Source: Christensenellaceae bacterium (GTDB lineage: Bacteria > Bacillota > Clostridia > Christensenellales > CAG-138). From it: 64,000 nucleotides of DNA. How positions within the stretch are numbered: position 1 is the first letter of the stretch; every line of letters starts with the position of its first letter. Below the pieces are notes generated by a model. The model ran no database searches and was not told where the DNA came from. It worked only from the letters and a program-made list of their open reading frames with translations. The translations under genes and the position numbers were made by a program. The stretch lies in contig JAISKB010000001.1 in the NCBI GenBank assembly GCA_031261085.1, forward strand, positions 1 to 64,000, written 5' to 3'. Positions 24,701 through 33,046 of this stretch are shown here, in pieces.

Positions 24701-24773
24701 TGTTATGTCCGTTCCTTTCACTGAAATTTACCGCTCCCGTTTTAGGTATTTGTCTATCATCGTTTCCTGCTCG

Positions 24774-25193
24774 TCAGCCAATAATAGCAAGCCGATATAT
24801 GCCTTTTTGTCGTTTGTAACTTTCCGTATATTCACAAGCGGACACCATCCCACACTCCAATTTATCGAGCCAAGCTATGCTGCATATCCATTTATTTTGC
24901 AGCAAAACAACGATGCCATCTTCATAAAAAGCATATTTGGCGCCTTCACTGCCAAAATTGCTCTCTCCATTTTTTGTGGGGATTTCCGAACTGCCCACAG
25001 AGGAATCAATCCTTCCCAATATTGCTGCGTCGTCATAATCGACCGGTATTTGCTTCCCGGTATCCAGATAGATTTTACCTTCAACCATAAGCATAGGCCG
25101 TCTATCCGTCATTTTGGCCGTTTCGTTTTGTGCGCAGCCAGCCATTGCCAAAAGGCCAACAATAATGAAAAGAGAGTATATAGCTTTTTTCAT
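24774..25193 (-). CDS. Small lipoprotein of unknown function
   Basis: The 139-residue product starts at the ATG with GAGGG seven bases upstream; six further in-frame codons exist before it. The signal peptide ends in the lipobox LAMAGC. The mature part reads MLMVEGKIYLDTGKQIP, and continues to a short compact domain with WICSIAW, and VEGKIYLDTGK is of the kind seen in clostridial lipoproteins described only as hypothetical. Contains three further Cys. Function unknown. Confidence 0.65.
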   Translation of the reverse strand: MKKAIYSLFIIVGLLAMAGCAQNETAKMTDRRPMLMVEGKIYLDTGKQIPVDYDDAAILGRIDSSVGSSEIPTKNGESNFGSEGAKYAFYEDGIVVLLQNKWICSIAWLDKLECGMVSACEYTESYKRQKGIYRLAIIG

Positions 25194-25268
25194 TTGAAAA
25201 ACCCTCGTCAAATTCTTGATTTTCGCGTGGTGAGCTTATCTTTTCTTCACCGCAATGCCCACACTGAA

Positions 25269-25925
25269 TTAAATCATCCAGCTAAGCGCATTCAGCAGCG
25301 CGTCATACAGCCCATGAGCCAACGAAACGGATACTATGGAACAGGTTTTCGCATAGGCTCTAGGCAGCGCAAGAAGAACCCCTATAATTGCGGTGACAAG
25401 GACCTGAAAAATACTCCCGGACAAAATAAAGTGCCACAGGCCAAATAATAACGAGGAGAGTATAACCGCCGCAATTTTTGAGCCTGTCAGCCGCATGAAG
25501 CTGTTGAGAAAATACCCGCGAAACAGCAACTCTTCCGCAAAGCCGACAAACAGCAGCTTATAGGGGATGGCGAATAGGAGGCTGTCTTTTGCGGGCAGCA
25601 TATCGCCCAACGCCTGCCCGAGCAACACGGGCAGCCCAACAAACAAAACGGACAGCAACGCAAATAGAGCAACCGCCCACCCAAGCTGCAACAGCGGCTT
25701 CTCGCCGAAAAACCCCAATGCGCGCAACGGCTGCTTTTCGATGGCGCAATGGCATAGGACGGCCAGCAATGCGAATACGACTTGAAAACTCAAAAGCGCC
25801 GCAAGCCGAAATGGAATATTATTAAAAAGACTATACCAAAAAGGTGCGATGCTCGTTAGTATAATGGAAGCTACGGTTGCCGTAACCAACCCGAATATCG
25901 CTCGTTTTTTGCTATCTGCAAGCAT
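25269..25925 (-). CDS. CPBP-family intramembrane metalloprotease
   Basis: The 218-residue product has the full CPBP signature: FAEELLFRGYFLNSF near residue 125, LLFGLWHFILSGS, and SVSLAHGLYDALLNAL at the C-terminus, with about seven membrane helices. Metal-binding Glu and His residues are in place. AAAGGAGAT precedes the start. Role (prenyl-protein processing, bacteriocin immunity or other) cannot be told from context. Confidence 0.85.
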   Translation of the reverse strand: MLADSKKRAIFGLVTATVASIILTSIAPFWYSLFNNIPFRLAALLSFQVVFALLAVLCHCAIEKQPLRALGFFGEKPLLQLGWAVALFALLSVLFVGLPVLLGQALGDMLPAKDSLLFAIPYKLLFVGFAEELLFRGYFLNSFMRLTGSKIAAVILSSLLFGLWHFILSGSIFQVLVTAIIGVLLALPRAYAKTCSIVSVSLAHGLYDALLNALSWMI

Positions 25926-26037
25926 TCGTTATCTCCTTTGCAAATTCCAATTTGTAAAATCAAACAATCTGATTATACATTAAATAAGACAAAATGCAAC
26001 ATCGATAGCAACAATATACAAAAACGCCAAAATAATT

Positions 26038-26559
26038 CTATTTTCTTAGTTTTTGCGCTTTTTTCAGCCCGCCTAAATATTGATTTTTTACGCCGTTTTC
26101 GGTCTCCCGCTCGGCCAAATCGGTTAAAGCAGCAAATAAATCGCTGTTTGCATATTGAGGGATACAAACAATCCGCCCAAGCGCATAGGCGCTTCCCCAG
26201 CGCACAACGGTTCCGACATCGTTCGTGTTGCCCATCAGCATTTCAATTGCGCTGCCCAAATTTTCGGGGAACAGGTGAGCAATGTTCCCAACAACTCGGG
26301 AGGCCTCTCTTTTTAGACTGTTGGAACTCGATGAAATATAGGCTTCCGCATAGTGCAGCCATTCGACATCCGCTATATCCGGCGTAACCCTTGATATGGC
26401 CTCCATCGCTTCCAGTATTACTCCGGTTTGTTTTTCATCGAATTCGCAGGCTGCTATTTGTTTAACGGAAATTTCACCGCCCCGCATTGCATTGGCAATT
26501 CGCTCACGCTTATCGGTTGATTTGATGGATGCATCCTTTAATAACGCGGCAATATCCAT
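26038..26559 (-). CDS. HEAT-repeat-like protein
   Basis: The 173-residue soluble product is almost all helical, with repeated units such as SLKREASRVVGNIAHLFPEN and VRWGSAYALGRIVCIPQY that look like HEAT repeats, a scaffold for protein contacts. GAAGGA lies nine bases before the start. The C-terminus is basic (LGGLKKAQKLRK). No catalytic residue pattern is seen; function unknown. Confidence 0.65.
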   Translation of the reverse strand: MDIAALLKDASIKSTDKRERIANAMRGGEISVKQIAACEFDEKQTGVILEAMEAISRVTPDIADVEWLHYAEAYISSSSNSLKREASRVVGNIAHLFPENLGSAIEMLMGNTNDVGTVVRWGSAYALGRIVCIPQYANSDLFAALTDLAERETENGVKNQYLGGLKKAQKLRK

Positions 26560-26622
26560 ACTTTAAATCCTTCCCGTGTTTCAACACAACCCTGCAAGCT
26601 CCCATTTATCGTGTATTGATAT

Positions 26623-27333
26623 TTATCGTCTTTTCACTGCAATACCCACGAAGTTGGAATATTTACGAATGACGGATTCAAAAAAAGCGCGGTCCTCATC
26701 GGCATATTGGCTGTCGATTTTCAGCCATTCCTCCCAGGCCGCTGCAAAGCAGTGTAATTCCCATGTTTCCACAAATGCAATATCCGCATGCTCGCCGATT
26801 ATATGTTTCCACCAGCTACAGCTATGGAACATATGCGCATCTTCCCCCACCCACGCTTGCAGAACATCATTTTGTCTGCCCTCGTATTCTTCTTTCACCC
26901 CGGGGACCGCAAACAGCGCCATGCCGCCGCCTTTGAGGAAGGGTAATATCTTGCCGCAGAAAAACCCCTCTTTTGCGGCAAAATAATGGTAGGCATCCAC
27001 GCTGAGTATGGCGTCGAAGGTGCTTATATCAAAATGGAGCTCGTTTGCGTCCTGCTGAAACGGGATTACGCTGCCCTCCACGTTCCAGCTTTTAAATCTA
27101 TCAGAATTGTCTTTTGCCGCTATCCACAAATCGTTGGCATAAACGGTCGCGCTCGTTTCGGCCGCGATAAAAAAACTTGTCAGCCCCGTTCCGCATCCCA
27201 AATCCAGCACTTTGCTCTCTTTATTTAAATGCAGCGGGTAGGCGGACAGCAATTCGTCGATGAGGCGAATGCTGTTTGGCCCCATCAAATATTCTTCGGT
27301 AAAGTAGGGTTTATATTTTTCGGCCCGCATCAT
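26623..27333 (-). CDS. SAM-dependent methyltransferase, class I
   Basis: The 236-residue product has the SAM-binding motif I VLDLGCGTGLTSFFIAAETS near residue 43, motif II acidic site ANDLW, and a post-motif segment TFDAILSVDAYHYF typical of small-molecule methyltransferases. The insert FHSCSWWKHIIGEHADI is rich in aromatic residues. Substrate unknown. It ends 14 bases after... that is, its start codon lies 14 bases past the stop of der, so the two may be cotranscribed. Confidence 0.82.
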   Translation of the reverse strand: MMRAEKYKPYFTEEYLMGPNSIRLIDELLSAYPLHLNKESKVLDLGCGTGLTSFFIAAETSATVYANDLWIAAKDNSDRFKSWNVEGSVIPFQQDANELHFDISTFDAILSVDAYHYFAAKEGFFCGKILPFLKGGGMALFAVPGVKEEYEGRQNDVLQAWVGEDAHMFHSCSWWKHIIGEHADIAFVETWELHCFAAAWEEWLKIDSQYADEDRAFFESVIRKYSNFVGIAVKRR

Positions 27334-27346
27334 GCATCTCTCCCAA

Positions 27347-28681
27347 TTACCGCTTCAGCTCGTCATCCTTCCCCCGCTGCCTAATAATCAGCCGAAGCGG
27401 CGTGGCGTCCAGCCCGAAGGATTTGCGCAGGTAGTTTTCGAGGTAGCGCTTATATGAAAAGTGCATCAGCGCCGGGTCGTTTACAAACAGCACGAAGGTG
27501 GGCGGTTTTATGGATACCTGCGTGGCATAGTAAACCTTAAGCCGGCGGCCCTTATCGCTGGGCGGCTCGGTTATGGTTATGGCTTCGCTTATGATATCGT
27601 TGAGCGTGCCGGTGGATATGCGCATGCGGTTTTGCGCATAGGCGTATGTCACCATTTCCAGCACCTTGTTTACGCGCTGCCCCGTTTTGGCGGAAATAAA
27701 CAGCATGGGCACATAATCCATAAACGCCAAGTCCGCATACAGCTTTTGCTTAAATTGCTGCATGGTGTGCGTATCCTTTTCGATGAGATCCCACTTGTTT
27801 ACCACCACCACCGATGCTTTGCCCTCCTCGTGCACATACCCGGCAATGCGCACATCCTGCTCGCTCATGCCCTGCGCCGCGTCTATCACGATAAGCGCCA
27901 CATCCGCGCGGCGAATGGCGCCCAGCGAGCGTATGACGCTGTAGCGCTCTATGGTTTCATCCTCTATGGCGCGCTTGCGGCGTATGCCGGCGGTATCCAC
28001 CAGCATGTAGTGCTCGCCATTATGGTCAAACGGCGTATCGATAGCATCCCGCGTGGTGCCGGATATTTCGCTCACGATGGTGCGCTCATAGCCCAGCAGC
28101 GCGTTGACCAGGCTGGACTTCCCTACGTTGGGCTTGCCCACGATGGCGATGCGCGTGGTTTCCACCTCTTCCTCGGCCTCGCCTTCGGGGAAGTACGCCA
28201 CCACTTCATCCAGCAAATCGCCCAGCCCCAGCCCCTGCTCGCCGGATATCGTGATGGGCGTGCCAATGCCCAGGCTGTAAAAATCGTATACAGAATCCTC
28301 AAACTTTTGATTATCCACCTTGTTTACGGCCAGCACCACCGGCTTTTTGGAGCGGCGGAGCATATCGGCCACATCCTCATCGGCGGCGGTGATGCCCTCC
28401 CGCCCATCCACGAGGAATATAATCACATCCGCCATGTCGATGGCCAGCGCGGCCTGCCGCCGCATCTGCGTGCTGATGATATCCTCCTTCATGGGCTCGA
28501 TGCCGCCGGTATCCACCAGCGCAAACTCATGCGTAAGCCAGGTGGCGTCGCCATAGATACGGTCCCGCGTAACGCCGGGCGTATCCTCCACAATGGCGAT
28601 GCGCTTGCCTACGATTTTATTAAAAAACGTGGATTTGCCCACATTTGGGCGGCCTACGACTGCCACCAACGGTTTTGCCAT
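27347..28681 (-). CDS. der: Ribosome-assembly GTPase Der (EngA)
   Basis: The 444-residue product has the two tandem GTPase domains unique to Der: [12 protein letters not shown] near residue 10 with [13 protein letters not shown] and NKVD, and [16 protein letters not shown] near residue 183 with [14 protein letters not shown] and NKWD, then a KH-like C-terminal domain. Der binds the 50S subunit during assembly and is usually essential. GTGAGG precedes the start. A hairpin with a T run ends only 11 bases before the start codon, so transcription of the gene may be conditional. Confidence 0.97.
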   Translation of the reverse strand: MAKPLVAVVGRPNVGKSTFFNKIVGKRIAIVEDTPGVTRDRIYGDATWLTHEFALVDTGGIEPMKEDIISTQMRRQAALAIDMADVIIFLVDGREGITAADEDVADMLRRSKKPVVLAVNKVDNQKFEDSVYDFYSLGIGTPITISGEQGLGLGDLLDEVVAYFPEGEAEEEVETTRIAIVGKPNVGKSSLVNALLGYERTIVSEISGTTRDAIDTPFDHNGEHYMLVDTAGIRRKRAIEDETIERYSVIRSLGAIRRADVALIVIDAAQGMSEQDVRIAGYVHEEGKASVVVVNKWDLIEKDTHTMQQFKQKLYADLAFMDYVPMLFISAKTGQRVNKVLEMVTYAYAQNRMRISTGTLNDIISEAITITEPPSDKGRRLKVYYATQVSIKPPTFVLFVNDPALMHFSYKRYLENYLRKSFGLDATPLRLIIRQRGKDDELKR

Positions 28682-28692
28682 ACTTACCTCAC

Positions 28693-28722
28693 AAAAAAAG
28701 CCTGCCGCATTATGTGCAGGCC
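28693..28722 (-). terminator. Terminator-like hairpin in the der leader
   Basis: On the minus strand GCCTGC and GCAGGC pair around a 10-base loop and seven T follow; der starts 11 bases later. Upstream minus-strand sequence (about 28725-28825) has more pairing, such as TTGCGC with GCGCAA and CGGA with TCCG. Confidence 0.65.
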
Positions 28723-28853
28723 TTGTTTCTTATTTAGATTAGAATATCACGGAACTCCGCATTTGCGCAATGCCAACGCGCAAGATAATCGCATACATGT
28801 CAGCTGCGCCACAACTATTTATTTGAAAGTCGGCGTCGCAAAATAAAGTATTG

Positions 28854-28881
28854 TTGACAACCGGCAAAAATATTATAAAAT
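28854..28881 (+). promoter_or_regulatory. Upstream promoter of the sulfhydrylase leader
   Basis: TTGACA and TAAAAT with a 16-base spacer, about 55 bases upstream of a second, stronger promoter. Confidence 0.45.
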
Positions 28882-28907
28882 AGTATAAAATATATTTGAA
28901 TTAAAGG

Positions 28908-28936
28908 TTGACAAAGAAAAGCGCGGCACCTATAAT
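28908..28936 (+). promoter_or_regulatory. Main promoter of the sulfhydrylase leader
   Basis: A perfect TTGACA and a perfect TATAAT are 17 bases apart. Start near 28943 would give a 190-base leader. Confidence 0.88.
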
Positions 28937-28983
28937 ACATATTAAACATATAGACATTATAATTAATTGGAGGCATGAACGTT

Positions 28984-29064
28984 ATGACAGCTTATTTCGC
29001 TAAGTTAGCCCGTGAAAACTACCGCAATGGACGAATGCCTATGCCTATGTGTACAATGCAATAA
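28984..29064 (+). CDS. Putative 26-residue Met-rich leader peptide
   Basis: GGAGG lies ten bases before the ATG (a closer ATG at 28975 is in frame but overlaps the ribosome site). The peptide ends RMPMPMCTMQ, that is four Met codons and one Cys codon in the last nine. It sits between a consensus promoter and the gene for O-acetylhomoserine sulfhydrylase, an enzyme of methionine synthesis. A sensor of Met-tRNA or Cys-tRNA charging is a natural guess. Unlike the aromatic leaders, no U-run terminator follows; only a small hairpin GCCGC-GAT-GCGGC at about 29081. Confidence 0.6.
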   Translation: MTAYFAKLARENYRNGRMPMPMCTMQ

Positions 29065-29135
29065 ATCGAATTCACGCCGGGCCGCGATGCGGCATAAAAA
29101 TAAAATTTAATTAATTTTTGAAAGAGGTACATACA

Positions 29136-30425
29136 ATGGCAATCGATAGAAATAAATGGTCCTTTGAAACCAAGCAGCTGCACATTGGTCAAGAATCGCC
29201 CGATCCCGCTTCGGATGCGCGCGCGGTGCCGATTTATCAAACCACTTCCTATGTTTTCCACAACAGCGCACACGCGGCGGCACGGTTTGGCTTAGCCGAT
29301 GCGGGCAACATCTATGGCCGGCTCACCAACAGCACGCAGGATGTATTCGAACAGCGCATCGCGGCGCTGGAGGGCGGCGTGGCGGCGTTGGCGGTTGCTT
29401 CCGGCGCGGCGGCTATTTCTTACACCTTCCAAAACCTCGCGCAAGCGGGCGACCATATCGTATCCGCAAAGACCATCTATGGCGGCACCTACAACCTGCT
29501 GGCGCACACGCTGCCGCAGTATGGCATCACCACCACCTTTATCGACCCCGATGAAAAAGGCGCGTTCGAAAAGGCGATACAGCCCAACACCAAGGCAATC
29601 TTCATCGAAACGCTGGGCAACCCCAATTCCAACATCATCGACATCAAGGCCGTGGCCGACCTTGGCCATAAATACGGCATACCCTTGGTGGTAGATAACA
29701 CCTTCGCCACCCCCTTCCTCGTGCGTCCCTTCGAATTTGGCGCGGATATCGTCGTGCATTCGGCCACCAAGTTCATCGGCGGGCATGGCACCACGCTGGG
29801 CGGCGTCATTGTGGATAGCGGTAAATTCGATTGGGCCAAGAGCGGCAGGTTCGACTCCCTCACCAAGCCCAACCCGAGCTACCATGGCATCAGCTTTACC
29901 GAGGCCGTAGGCCCCGCCGCGTTTGTAACCAAAATACGCGCGATTTTGCTGCGGGATACCGGCGCCTCTATCTCCCCGTTCAGCGCCTTCCTGCTGCTGC
30001 AGGGCACCGAAACGCTCAGCCTGCGCGTAGAACGTCATGTAGAGAACGCGCTCAAGGTCGTGGAGTATCTTTCCAAGCACTCCAAGGTCGAGGCAGTGCA
30101 TCACCCCGTGCTGCGCAGCCATCCCAACCACGACCTGTATAAAAAGTATTATCCCAACGGCGGCAGCTCCATATTCACCTTCGAAATTAAGGGCGGCGCC
30201 AAAGAAGCGCAGGATTTCATCGACCGCCTGCAGCTGTTCTCCCTGCTGGCCAACGTGGCCGACGTGAAGAGCTTGGTCATCCACCCCGCCAGCACCACCC
30301 ACTCGCAGCTTTCCGAAGAGGAATTGCTGGATCAGGGCATTAAGCCCAACACGGTTCGCCTTTCCGTCGGCACCGAAAACATCAAGGATATACTCGCCGA
30401 CCTCGAGCAGGCTTTTGCGGGCTAA
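29136..30425 (+). CDS. metY: O-acetylhomoserine sulfhydrylase (PLP enzyme)
   Basis: The 429-residue product has the length and pattern of O-acetylhomoserine aminocarboxypropyltransferases: ETKQLHIGQESPDPASDARA, PIYQTTSYVF, YGRLTNSTQDVFEQRIAALE, the PLP-binding VDNTFATPFL and the Schiff-base Lys in VVHSATKFIGGHGTTLGG, and the C-terminal HPASTTHSQL. It makes homocysteine from O-acetylhomoserine and sulfide in the cytoplasm. The start has AAAGAGGT upstream. A terminator follows. A leader ORF rich in Met codons lies upstream. Confidence 0.94.
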   Translation: MAIDRNKWSFETKQLHIGQESPDPASDARAVPIYQTTSYVFHNSAHAAARFGLADAGNIYGRLTNSTQDVFEQRIAALEGGVAALAVASGAAAISYTFQNLAQAGDHIVSAKTIYGGTYNLLAHTLPQYGITTTFIDPDEKGAFEKAIQPNTKAIFIETLGNPNSNIIDIKAVADLGHKYGIPLVVDNTFATPFLVRPFEFGADIVVHSATKFIGGHGTTLGGVIVDSGKFDWAKSGRFDSLTKPNPSYHGISFTEAVGPAAFVTKIRAILLRDTGASISPFSAFLLLQGTETLSLRVERHVENALKVVEYLSKHSKVEAVHHPVLRSHPNHDLYKKYYPNGGSSIFTFEIKGGAKEAQDFIDRLQLFSLLANVADVKSLVIHPASTTHSQLSEEELLDQGIKPNTVRLSVGTENIKDILADLEQAFAG

Positions 30426-30443
30426 ACCAAAAGTACCTCCAGT

Positions 30444-30481
30444 TGCGCCCTTTATCTTGCGGGATAGAGGGCGCATTTTTA
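30444..30481 (+). terminator. Terminator after metY
   Basis: TGCGCCCTTTATC and GGATAGAGGGCGCA pair (one bulge), followed by five T. Confidence 0.85.
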
Positions 30482-30563
30482 TGCGCAAAACCACCGCAAC
30501 GATTGTGAAAAGCACGAGCATGCTATATACTTTAATTGTCATTTTATTAGTGAGGCTTTGATT

Positions 30564-30944
30564 ATGAATAAGACTGCGGCGCGTTGGTGCTATGGCATTA
30601 CGTTTGCCGCCTGCATAGCGATGGTACTGTTTGGCAGGCTTGGGCAAATCACCGGCAACGAATTGGGCTTCACGCTCCTTTGCCTATTTATACTCCTCCC
30701 GGTTTTGGCGGCAGTGACGGGCATTGTGCTGGGCATCCAAAATGGGCGTTGCAAATGGCTCTACCCCGTGTTCGCTGGGTTTTGCTCTCTGCTGACGCAA
30801 GCGGCCGTGTTCGTAAACCCCCTGCGGGCTTATTTGGAATGGAACACGCTGGTGCTGATACTTCCTTCTCTGGTACCGGCGGCTTTAGGCGTGCTGGCAG
30901 GCATAGCGATAGCCGCCAAGCGGCGCAAGCAATCCAGAGCCTGA
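30564..30944 (+). CDS. Small four-helix membrane protein of unknown function
   Basis: The 126-residue product has four hydrophobic segments and a basic C-terminal tail (AKRRKQSRA), so its C-terminus is probably cytoplasmic. GTGAGG lies seven bases before ATG 30564. I recognise no family. It is separated by a terminator from metY and converges on mgtC; a weak hairpin (AAGCC/GGCTT arms, about 30953-30996) lies between them. Confidence 0.6.
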   Translation: MNKTAARWCYGITFAACIAMVLFGRLGQITGNELGFTLLCLFILLPVLAAVTGIVLGIQNGRCKWLYPVFAGFCSLLTQAAVFVNPLRAYLEWNTLVLILPSLVPAALGVLAGIAIAAKRRKQSRA

Positions 30945-31011
30945 ACAGAAATAAAGCCCCGTGAGCGGCATGATACTGCACACGAGGCTTGCTTTATGCA
31001 AAGAGAGCCGA

Positions 31012-31704
31012 CTAAATTTCTTCTATATAATGCACGCCGGGGATTGCGGAAATGTGCGCAATCATCTCATCGTGGCTCACCTTGGCCGAACTGCTGCTGA
31101 TGGTCATAATCACGGAGGTTGGCAAATCGGTATCCATCTTATTTTTGACTATCTGCAAATCCGAAACATCAATGCCCATATGCCGCATCGCCTCGATGAA
31201 CTCGCTGAATTTATGCCCGCTGCCATATTCGAGATATACCTCGATATACTTCGCATGCTTGCGTATGCGCCGATCCAGCCGCTGCATACCGCTGATGATC
31301 AGCAGCACCAGCACGGTGCCAAAAACGGCCAGCTCATAAAAGCCCACGCCAATCGCCAGCCCGCAGCAGGCGGATACCCACAACCCCGCGGCGGTGGTGA
31401 TGCCCTTGATTTTATTCTTACCTGTCATCACAATGGTACCGGCGCCCAGGAAGCCGATGCCGCTGATGACCTGCGCGCCCATGCGCACCGGGTCGGAAAG
31501 GTTGTAGAGCTGCTGCACAAATTGGTTTGTTAGCATTACCATGGCGGCGCCTACGCATACCAGCATATAGGTACGAAAGCCCGCCGGCCGGTTTTTGCGC
31601 TCACGCTCCATCCCCAGCAGGCCGCCGGCCAATGCGGAAAGCAGCAGCCGCAGCAAAACCGATGCCATGGATATGGACCGCAATGAATCAAAAATCTCTA
31701 GCAT
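31012..31704 (-). CDS. MgtC/SapB-family membrane protein
   Basis: The 230-residue product has the MgtC pattern: LLRLLLSALAGGLLGMERER, RPAGFRTYMLVCVGAAMVML, MGAQVISGIGFLGAGTI and ITTAAGLWVSACCGLAIG, about four to five membrane helices, then a soluble C-terminal ACT-like domain. MgtC proteins adapt cells to low Mg2+ by acting on ATP synthase or other membrane partners. The start ATG has AAGGAG nine bases upstream. It is not adjacent to mgtA, which lies 16 kb away. Confidence 0.88.
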   Translation of the reverse strand: MLEIFDSLRSISMASVLLRLLLSALAGGLLGMERERKNRPAGFRTYMLVCVGAAMVMLTNQFVQQLYNLSDPVRMGAQVISGIGFLGAGTIVMTGKNKIKGITTAAGLWVSACCGLAIGVGFYELAVFGTVLVLLIISGMQRLDRRIRKHAKYIEVYLEYGSGHKFSEFIEAMRHMGIDVSDLQIVKNKMDTDLPTSVIMTISSSSAKVSHDEMIAHISAIPGVHYIEEI

Positions 31705-31789
31705 ATGACGAATCTCCTTATCAATGAATTGGCGGCTCATTTTTGTGAACTTATGATGAACCGCAGCTTATTGTTTTATATATGTTACC

Positions 31790-32839
31790 CTATGCCTTTT
31801 CGCAGCGAACCAGTACGATGTCATGATCCGACATCTCTTGGCCGTGGAAGGCGTTTACCGAGCTTGGCGCGCCTTCGAATGCCTGCAGGTGGAAAATGCT
31901 CTCCACCTTGCGCGGATCGCTGCACCTAAGGCCGCGCTGGAAGAACCAATCGAGGTTGAGCGGCGTGGTGAGGCCGTCGAGGGTGGGCTTGCGGCGCGTG
32001 GTTTTGGCGAATATGTTGCAATCGCGGTAGCTTAGGCCCAGCTCCTCCGCCGCCCCCATCAGCGGCTCAAACGCGGGTATATCGCCAATCCTGCGCCAGG
32101 CTTCATCGGGGTTTGCGCCCAAATCCTTCATCTCGTTGGGGCTGTCGCCATCCACCGTGTTGGTGTTCATATCGCCGCCCACCAGCAAGGGAATATCCCC
32201 AAAATGCTCCTGCGCGCACTGCAATATATACCGCAGCTGGCGCTCGCGGCCCTGGGGCGTGGCGCGGTTTTCGAGATGGACGCAAATGAGGCCAATGCGA
32301 CCTATTTCGGGCGGCGCAATCTCGGCAAAGATGGCGATACGCGTGCCCAGGCGGCTATCCCCCTCTTTGTGGAACCATTCATATTCAACCGGCAGGTTGA
32401 TGACCTTGGCGTTGCTCAGCGGGTAGCGCGAAAAAATCGCGTTGCCATGCTGGCAATGGTCGTTTTGCCCCTTATCGACCTCGCGCACATAAAACTCCAT
32501 GCCGTATACATAGTTCATGCCTATCGCCTTGGCGAATTCGTGGCTTATGTTTAAATTGCCGGAGCGTTTCATGCCATAGTCCAGCTCGTTGGCGAGTATA
32601 ACATCCATTTCGCGCAGCCGGCGGTGATATTTGAAATACGCAATCATCTGCGCCAAGTACCGGCCCTGCTCCAGGTTGAACACCGCGCAATTGAGCGGGT
32701 ACCCGCCCGAAGCGGAAAAGGAATTATCCACCATGGGCAGAAGCAATTCCGGCAGGTAATGCTTGAGTATTTCATCATGCGGGCGGGTGCCTATTAAGCT
32801 TGCCGCTTGCTCAAGCCGAATGTTGATATCCTGATTCAT
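31790..32839 (-). CDS. Endonuclease/exonuclease/phosphatase (EEP) family hydrolase
   Basis: The 349-residue product has an EEP-fold pattern: ANELDYGMKRSGN (metal-binding Glu), IGLICVHLENRATPQGRERQ, LLVGGDMNTNT (catalytic Asp and Asn) and SDHDIVLVRC at the end. The family includes sphingomyelinases, inositol phosphatases and nucleases; the substrate here is not known. No signal peptide, so cytoplasmic. GAGGT lies seven bases before the start. It is divergent from the PHP-PfkB pair, and each side has its own promoter and a LacI-type palindrome. Confidence 0.78.
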   Translation of the reverse strand: MNQDINIRLEQAASLIGTRPHDEILKHYLPELLLPMVDNSFSASGGYPLNCAVFNLEQGRYLAQMIAYFKYHRRLREMDVILANELDYGMKRSGNLNISHEFAKAIGMNYVYGMEFYVREVDKGQNDHCQHGNAIFSRYPLSNAKVINLPVEYEWFHKEGDSRLGTRIAIFAEIAPPEIGRIGLICVHLENRATPQGRERQLRYILQCAQEHFGDIPLLVGGDMNTNTVDGDSPNEMKDLGANPDEAWRRIGDIPAFEPLMGAAEELGLSYRDCNIFAKTTRRKPTLDGLTTPLNLDWFFQRGLRCSDPRKVESIFHLQAFEGAPSSVNAFHGQEMSDHDIVLVRCEKA

Positions 32840-32864
32840 GTTTGTACCTCGAAAAGTAATATTT

Positions 32865-32880
32865 ACGCAAACGCTTGCGT
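32865..32880. promoter_or_regulatory. LacI-family-type operator (EEP side)
   Basis: ACGCAAACGCTTGCGT is a 16-base palindrome with a central CG and two mismatched positions, as in LacI/GalR operators. It lies in the EEP leader, just after the minus-strand promoter. Confidence 0.55.
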
Positions 32881-32903
32881 TGAATTGTACAGACCTAGAT
32901 AGT

Positions 32904-32932
32904 ATTATATCGATTGATTTATGCGCTGTCAA
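32904..32932 (-). promoter_or_regulatory. Promoter for the EEP gene
   Basis: Perfect TTGACA and TATAAT with a 17-base spacer on the minus strand. Confidence 0.85.
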
Positions 32933-32971
32933 CAGCGTATGTATTGCCGTTTCGCCAAGCTTCGCCTAGTA

Positions 32972-33000
32972 TTGACAACGTCACTTTTATCGGATATTAT
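32972..33000 (+). promoter_or_regulatory. Promoter for the PHP-PfkB operon
   Basis: TTGACA and TATTAT with a 17-base spacer; predicted start near 33007. Confidence 0.8.
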
Positions 33001-33011
33001 TATCAATGGCA

Positions 33012-33023
33012 GTAAACGTTTAC
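33012..33023. promoter_or_regulatory. LacI-family-type operator (PHP side)
   Basis: GTAAACGTTTAC is a perfect 12-base palindrome with central CG, placed right after the predicted start point of the plus-strand promoter, where a repressor would block initiation. Confidence 0.6.
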
Positions 33024-33046
33024 GAAGCGGAGGTCGTCCATTTATT

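Noticed and set aside
27461..28846. 461-codon ORF antisense to der
   Set aside because: Shadow of a highly conserved gene with biased codons; His/Tyr/Gly-rich translation without domain motifs.
28937..29135. SAM riboswitch before metY
   Set aside because: The conserved SAM-I core was not found; the leader is too short for its four-way junction beside the ORF.
29292..30647. 451-codon ORF antisense to metY
   Set aside because: It mirrors the conserved sulfhydrylase gene, has no ribosome site and reads as low-complexity Gly/Ala/Arg sequence.
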